A stretch of 7,561 nucleotides of DNA from Reyranella sp. Lineage in GTDB: Bacteria; Pseudomonadota; Alphaproteobacteria; Reyranellales; Reyranellaceae. This document shows, one piece after another, positions 5,263 through 7,561 of this stretch (positions are counted from its first letter, which is position 1; every line of letters begins with the position of its first letter). The DNA lies in assembly GCA_016780605.1 (NCBI GenBank), contig JADHLS010000237.1:1-7561 (forward strand), read 5' to 3'. Both the position numbers and the translations under genes were made by a program. The notes below the pieces were generated by a model, which was not told the DNA's origin, did not search any database, and was given only the letters and a program-made list of their open reading frames with translations.

Positions 5263-5553
5263 ATGACCTACCGGTTATGGTGGACCGTCGGTTACACCTG
5301 CACTTCAGAGCGGCAATTCCTCGCCGCCAAGCCGCGGCTGCAGCCCGCCGTCTATGAGATGCTGGACGACGCGCTGCGCCGCGCCGCCCAGGTCGGCCGG
5401 GCCGGCGGCGTCGCCTGGCTGATCGAAGGCGACGACAAGACACGCCTCGAACGGGGCTCGATCGAGACCACGCTGCGCAAGCGCGCCCAGGAGCTGGAAA
5501 TGCAGGCTCAGCCGGAGACCGATCGGCGCGGCCGGCCGCCCCGCCGGGAGTAG
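5263..5553 (+). CDS. Hypothetical 96-residue protein with basic tail
   Basis: I do not recognise this protein. It opens with an aromatic strand-like segment MTYRLWWTVGYTC, then a mostly helical part (about residues 20-46), a short AGGVAWLIEGDD segment (47-58), a charged helix RGSIETTLRKRAQELEMQ (about 64-81) and a basic Arg/Pro tail DRRGRPPRRE (87-96). No signal peptide or membrane helix is evident, so it is likely a small soluble cytosolic protein. Support for a real gene is a good ribosome site, GAGGGAG (5248-5254), 8 bases before the ATG and GC-rich third positions; the frame is open far upstream, but only antisense to the amidohydrolase. A weak -10-like TATACC (5217-5222) lies ahead of it. 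The gene stands alone, divergent from the amidohydrolase and 149 bases before the Bug gene. Confidence 0.65.
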   Translation: MTYRLWWTVGYTCTSERQFLAAKPRLQPAVYEMLDDALRRAAQVGRAGGVAWLIEGDDKTRLERGSIETTLRKRAQELEMQAQPETDRRGRPPRRE

Positions 5554-5702
5554 CCGAGTCAGTCGTCCCGCGCGCAGGCGGTCCAGCGCGGCTCGAGCCG
5601 GCAGAGGCGGCCGCGCCGCAGACGCGCCGTCGGCACGCCCATTCCAGCGTAACAATTCGGGCGTTAGCTCCTGCCGGCTCAGTCCGTTCGGAGGGTGTCT
5701 GC

Positions 5703-6680
5703 ATGCTGTCCCGTCGCCAAACGCTGCTGGCAGGTCTCTCTCTTTGGGGGGCATCGCCGGCTGCCCATGCCCGGGCCGACTCCTACCCGGCGCGGCCGAT
5801 CCGGTTGATCGTGCCCTACGCGGCGGGCGGCAACTCGGACGTCATTGCCCGTACCGTCGGCGCCAAGCTGACGCAGACCCTCGGCCAGCCGGTGATCATC
5901 GACAATCGGCCGGGAGCAAGCGGCATCATTGGCTCCGAGGTCGTCGCCAAGGCGGCGCCCGACGGCTACACGCTGCTCATGATCTCGTCGGGCAACCTCA
6001 CGACCAACCCGAGCCTGTTCGAAACCCTGCCCTATGACACGGCGCGCGACTTCACGCCGATCTCCAACGTCGCATACACGACCTATTCGCTGAACGTGCA
6101 TCCTTCGCTGCCGGTGCGCTCGGTGCAGGAGTTGATCGCACTCGCCAAGGCGGAGCCCGGCAAGATCGACGCCGCCACGCCCGGCATCGGCACGGGCGGC
6201 CATCTTGCCCTGGAGCTCTTCATGAGCCTGTCGGGAACACGCTTCACGCAGGTCCACTACAAGGGAGCCGGGCCGGCGCTTGCCGACACATTGAGCGGCC
6301 AAACCAAGGTGATCATGGACGCGATGTCGACGTCGCTGCGTCACCTGCGGGCCGGTACGATCCGCGCCCTGGGGCAAAGCGGCGCCGTCCGCTCGTCGCT
6401 GATGCCGGACGTGCCCACGATCGCCGAAGCCGGCCTGCCGGGCTATGAGTACAGCGTCGCGAACGCCCTGCTCGGCCCGGCCGGCATGCCGCCGGCCCTG
6501 GTCGAGAAGCTGCAAGCCGAGGTCGTCAAGGCCAGCCGCAGCCCCGACGTGCTGGAGAAGTTCGCTGACCTCGGCATCGTCGTCACCGCGTCCACCCCGG
6601 ACGAACTCACCGGCTACATGAAGGCTGAGACCGCCAAGTGGGCCAGGATCATTCGCGCGGCGAACATCAAACCGGATTGA
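5703..6680 (+). CDS. Bug/TctC-family periplasmic solute-binding protein
   Basis: Extracytoplasmic binding protein of the tripartite tricarboxylate transporter type, which captures a small carboxylate or related solute in the periplasm. The 325-residue length is typical. The N terminus is an export signal: MLSRRQTLLAGLSLWGASPA with twin arginines (4-5) followed by a hydrophobic stretch and an Ala-rich cleavage region near AHARA (21-25); SRRQTLL is close to a Tat motif, though Sec export is possible. The mature part starts with the family hallmark YPARPIRLIVPYAAGGNSD (28-46), then IDNRPGASGIIGSEVVAKA (66-84), PDGYTLL (86-92) and VHYKGAGPA (184-192). GGAGGG (5690-5695) lies 7 bases before the ATG. 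No TctA/TctB membrane genes are nearby, as is common for this greatly expanded family, so the ligand and partner are unknown. hisA begins 60 bases downstream on the same strand, and read-through is possible. Confidence 0.93.
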   Translation: MLSRRQTLLAGLSLWGASPAAHARADSYPARPIRLIVPYAAGGNSDVIARTVGAKLTQTLGQPVIIDNRPGASGIIGSEVVAKAAPDGYTLLMISSGNLTTNPSLFETLPYDTARDFTPISNVAYTTYSLNVHPSLPVRSVQELIALAKAEPGKIDAATPGIGTGGHLALELFMSLSGTRFTQVHYKGAGPALADTLSGQTKVIMDAMSTSLRHLRAGTIRALGQSGAVRSSLMPDVPTIAEAGLPGYEYSVANALLGPAGMPPALVEKLQAEVVKASRSPDVLEKFADLGIVVTASTPDELTGYMKAETAKWARIIRAANIKPD

Positions 6681-6740
6681 CGGCGCCGGCGCCTCCCGGG
6701 GAGTAGCGCAGGCCGGCCAGCCGCGCTAAACCCCGCCGCC

Positions 6741-7469
6741 ATGCTTTTGTTCCCCGCCATCGACCTCAAGGACGGCAAGTGCGTGCGCCTGTTGCGCGGC
6801 GACATGGCCAAGGCCACGGTGTTCAACGACAGCCCGGCCGCGCAGGCCAAGGCCTTCGCCAATGCCGGCTGCGAATGGCTGCATCTGGTCGACCTCAACG
6901 GCGCCGTCGAGGGCCACCCGGTCAACCGTGAGGCCGTCCAGGGCATCCTGAAGGCAGTCGAGGTGCCGGCCCAGCTGGGCGGCGGCATCCGCACCATCGA
7001 GAGCATCGCCCAGTGGATCGAGGCCGGCGTGCAGCGCGTCATCCTGGGGACCGTCGCCGTCAAGGAGCCCGGGCTGGTGAAGGCAGCCTGCAAGCAGTGG
7101 CCCAAGCAGATCGCGGTCGGCATCGACGCGCGCGACGGCATCGTCGCGGTCGACGGCTGGACCAAGCAGAGCACGGTGCGCGCGCTCGACCTCGCGCTGC
7201 GCTTCGAGGATGCGGGCGTGGCCGCCATCATCTACACCGACATCGACCGCGACGGCGCCATGGGCGGCGTCAATGTCGACGCCACGGTGACGCTCGCCCA
7301 GCATCTCACCACGCCGGTGATCGCCTCGGGCGGCGTCAGCTCGCTCGACGACCTGCGTGAGCTGCGGCCCGCCGAGGAGTTCGGCATCGTCGGCGCCATC
7401 GTCGGCCGCGCGCTCTACGACGGGCGCGTCACGGTGCCCGACGCCATCCGCGTCCTGAAGGGCGAGTAG
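6741..7469 (+). CDS. hisA: ProFAR isomerase, histidine biosynthesis
   Basis: Converts ProFAR (the 5'-phosphoribosylformimino aminoimidazole carboxamide ribotide) to PRFAR, the fourth step in histidine synthesis, in the cytosol. The 242-residue half-repeated (beta-alpha)8 barrel is full length. Catalytic residues are Asp8 in FPAIDLKDG (4-12) and Asp129 in VGIDARDG (126-133). The two phosphate-binding regions are LGGGIR (79-84) with ILGT (101-104), and ASGGVSS (195-201) with [11 protein letters not shown] (218-228). [11 protein letters not shown] (166-176) and HLVDLNGA (48-55) also match HisA rather than HisF. The ATG at 6741 fits the family N terminus exactly, but no clear Shine-Dalgarno sequence precedes it. 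hisF starts 4 bases after its stop, so the two are cotranscribed and probably translationally coupled. The upstream neighbour is a Bug gene, not hisH as in many alphaproteobacterial clusters. Confidence 0.97.
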   Translation: MLLFPAIDLKDGKCVRLLRGDMAKATVFNDSPAAQAKAFANAGCEWLHLVDLNGAVEGHPVNREAVQGILKAVEVPAQLGGGIRTIESIAQWIEAGVQRVILGTVAVKEPGLVKAACKQWPKQIAVGIDARDGIVAVDGWTKQSTVRALDLALRFEDAGVAAIIYTDIDRDGAMGGVNVDATVTLAQHLTTPVIASGGVSSLDDLRELRPAEEFGIVGAIVGRALYDGRVTVPDAIRVLKGE

Positions 7470-7473
7470 CGGC

Positions 7474-7561
7474 GTGCTGAAGGTCCGCATCATCCCCTGC
7501 CTCGACGTCAAGGACGGCCGCGTCGTCAAGGGCGTGCAGTTCGTCGGCCTGCGCGACGCCG
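7474..7561 (+). CDS. hisF: Imidazole glycerol phosphate synthase cyclase subunit (N-terminal fragment)
   Basis: Only the first 29 codons are in the window. The GTG start at 7474, 4 bases after hisA's stop, gives a protein beginning (M)[19 protein letters not shown], the characteristic HisF N terminus, with the catalytic Asp11 in PCLDVKDG and the following VQFVGLRDA segment. HisF, with the HisH glutaminase, turns PRFAR and ammonia into imidazole glycerol phosphate and AICAR. There is no in-frame ATG nearby, so the GTG start is well supported by family alignment. The gene continues beyond the window; nothing suggests it is broken. Confidence 0.96.
   Translation, partial: MLKVRIIPCLDVKDGRVVKGVQFVGLRDA

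Noticed and set aside
5679..6515. 278-codon minus-strand open frame opposite the Bug gene
   Set aside because: Low-complexity, His/Arg/Gly-rich translation with no family resemblance, opposite a well-identified gene.
6682..6693. GGCGCCGGCGCC palindrome between the Bug gene and hisA as a terminator or operator
   Set aside because: A pure G/C self-complementary run of this size is common in such GC-rich DNA, and no T tract follows it.

Overview
The window is about 7.5 kb of GC-rich, densely coding bacterial chromosome that most resembles an alphaproteobacterium of the Rhizobiales/Bradyrhizobium or Reyranella sort. This placement is an inference from three things: strong G/C third-position bias, protein families typical of that group (a Bug/TctC solute-binding protein, a benzoylformate-decarboxylase-like ThDP enzyme beginning MNGAESLVRTLV), and a palindromic intergenic repeat of a type I recall from Bradyrhizobium-like genomes. 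No database search was possible. No rRNA, tRNA, CRISPR array, IS element, transposase or integrase was seen, and no gene-free stretch exceeds 300 bases.

Layout. (1) 1-525, minus: the N-terminal 175 codons of a patatin-like (RssA-type) serine lipid hydrolase, cut by the window edge. (2) 526-644: divergent control region with -10-like sequences. (3) 645-911, plus: a stand-alone acyl carrier protein. It converges with (4) 908-1606, minus: trmB, the tRNA m7G46 methyltransferase, and the two stop codons overlap. (5) 1614-3161, minus: a ThDP-dependent decarboxylase/synthase-like enzyme lying 7 bases upstream of trmB and probably cotranscribed with it. (6) 3162-3344: AT-rich divergent spacer with a promoter candidate and a perfect 12-bp palindrome. 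(7) 3345-3779, plus: an unrecognised, very acidic, lysine-free 144-residue protein. (8) 3780-3936: a small hairpin, then two inverted copies of a palindromic repeat between convergent genes. (9) 3937-5130, minus: an M20-family amidohydrolase. (10) 5263-5553, plus: an unrecognised 96-residue basic-tailed protein. (11) 5703-6680, plus: a Bug/TctC periplasmic binding protein. (12) 6741-7469 and 7474-end, plus: hisA and the start of hisF, a histidine biosynthesis operon.

The clear functional unit is hisA-hisF: HisA makes PRFAR and HisF, with HisH, consumes it. The ThDP enzyme-trmB pair looks like a transcriptional unit of convenience. The amidohydrolase and the Bug protein are ordinary catabolic/uptake genes, and nothing ties them to each other beyond proximity.

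I found no convincing new multi-gene system. The parts most worth a second look are the acidic orphan gene with its AT-rich, palindrome-bearing promoter, the paired repeat whose stems differ by compensated base pairs, and the acyl carrier protein with an altered DSL motif beside a lipid hydrolase.
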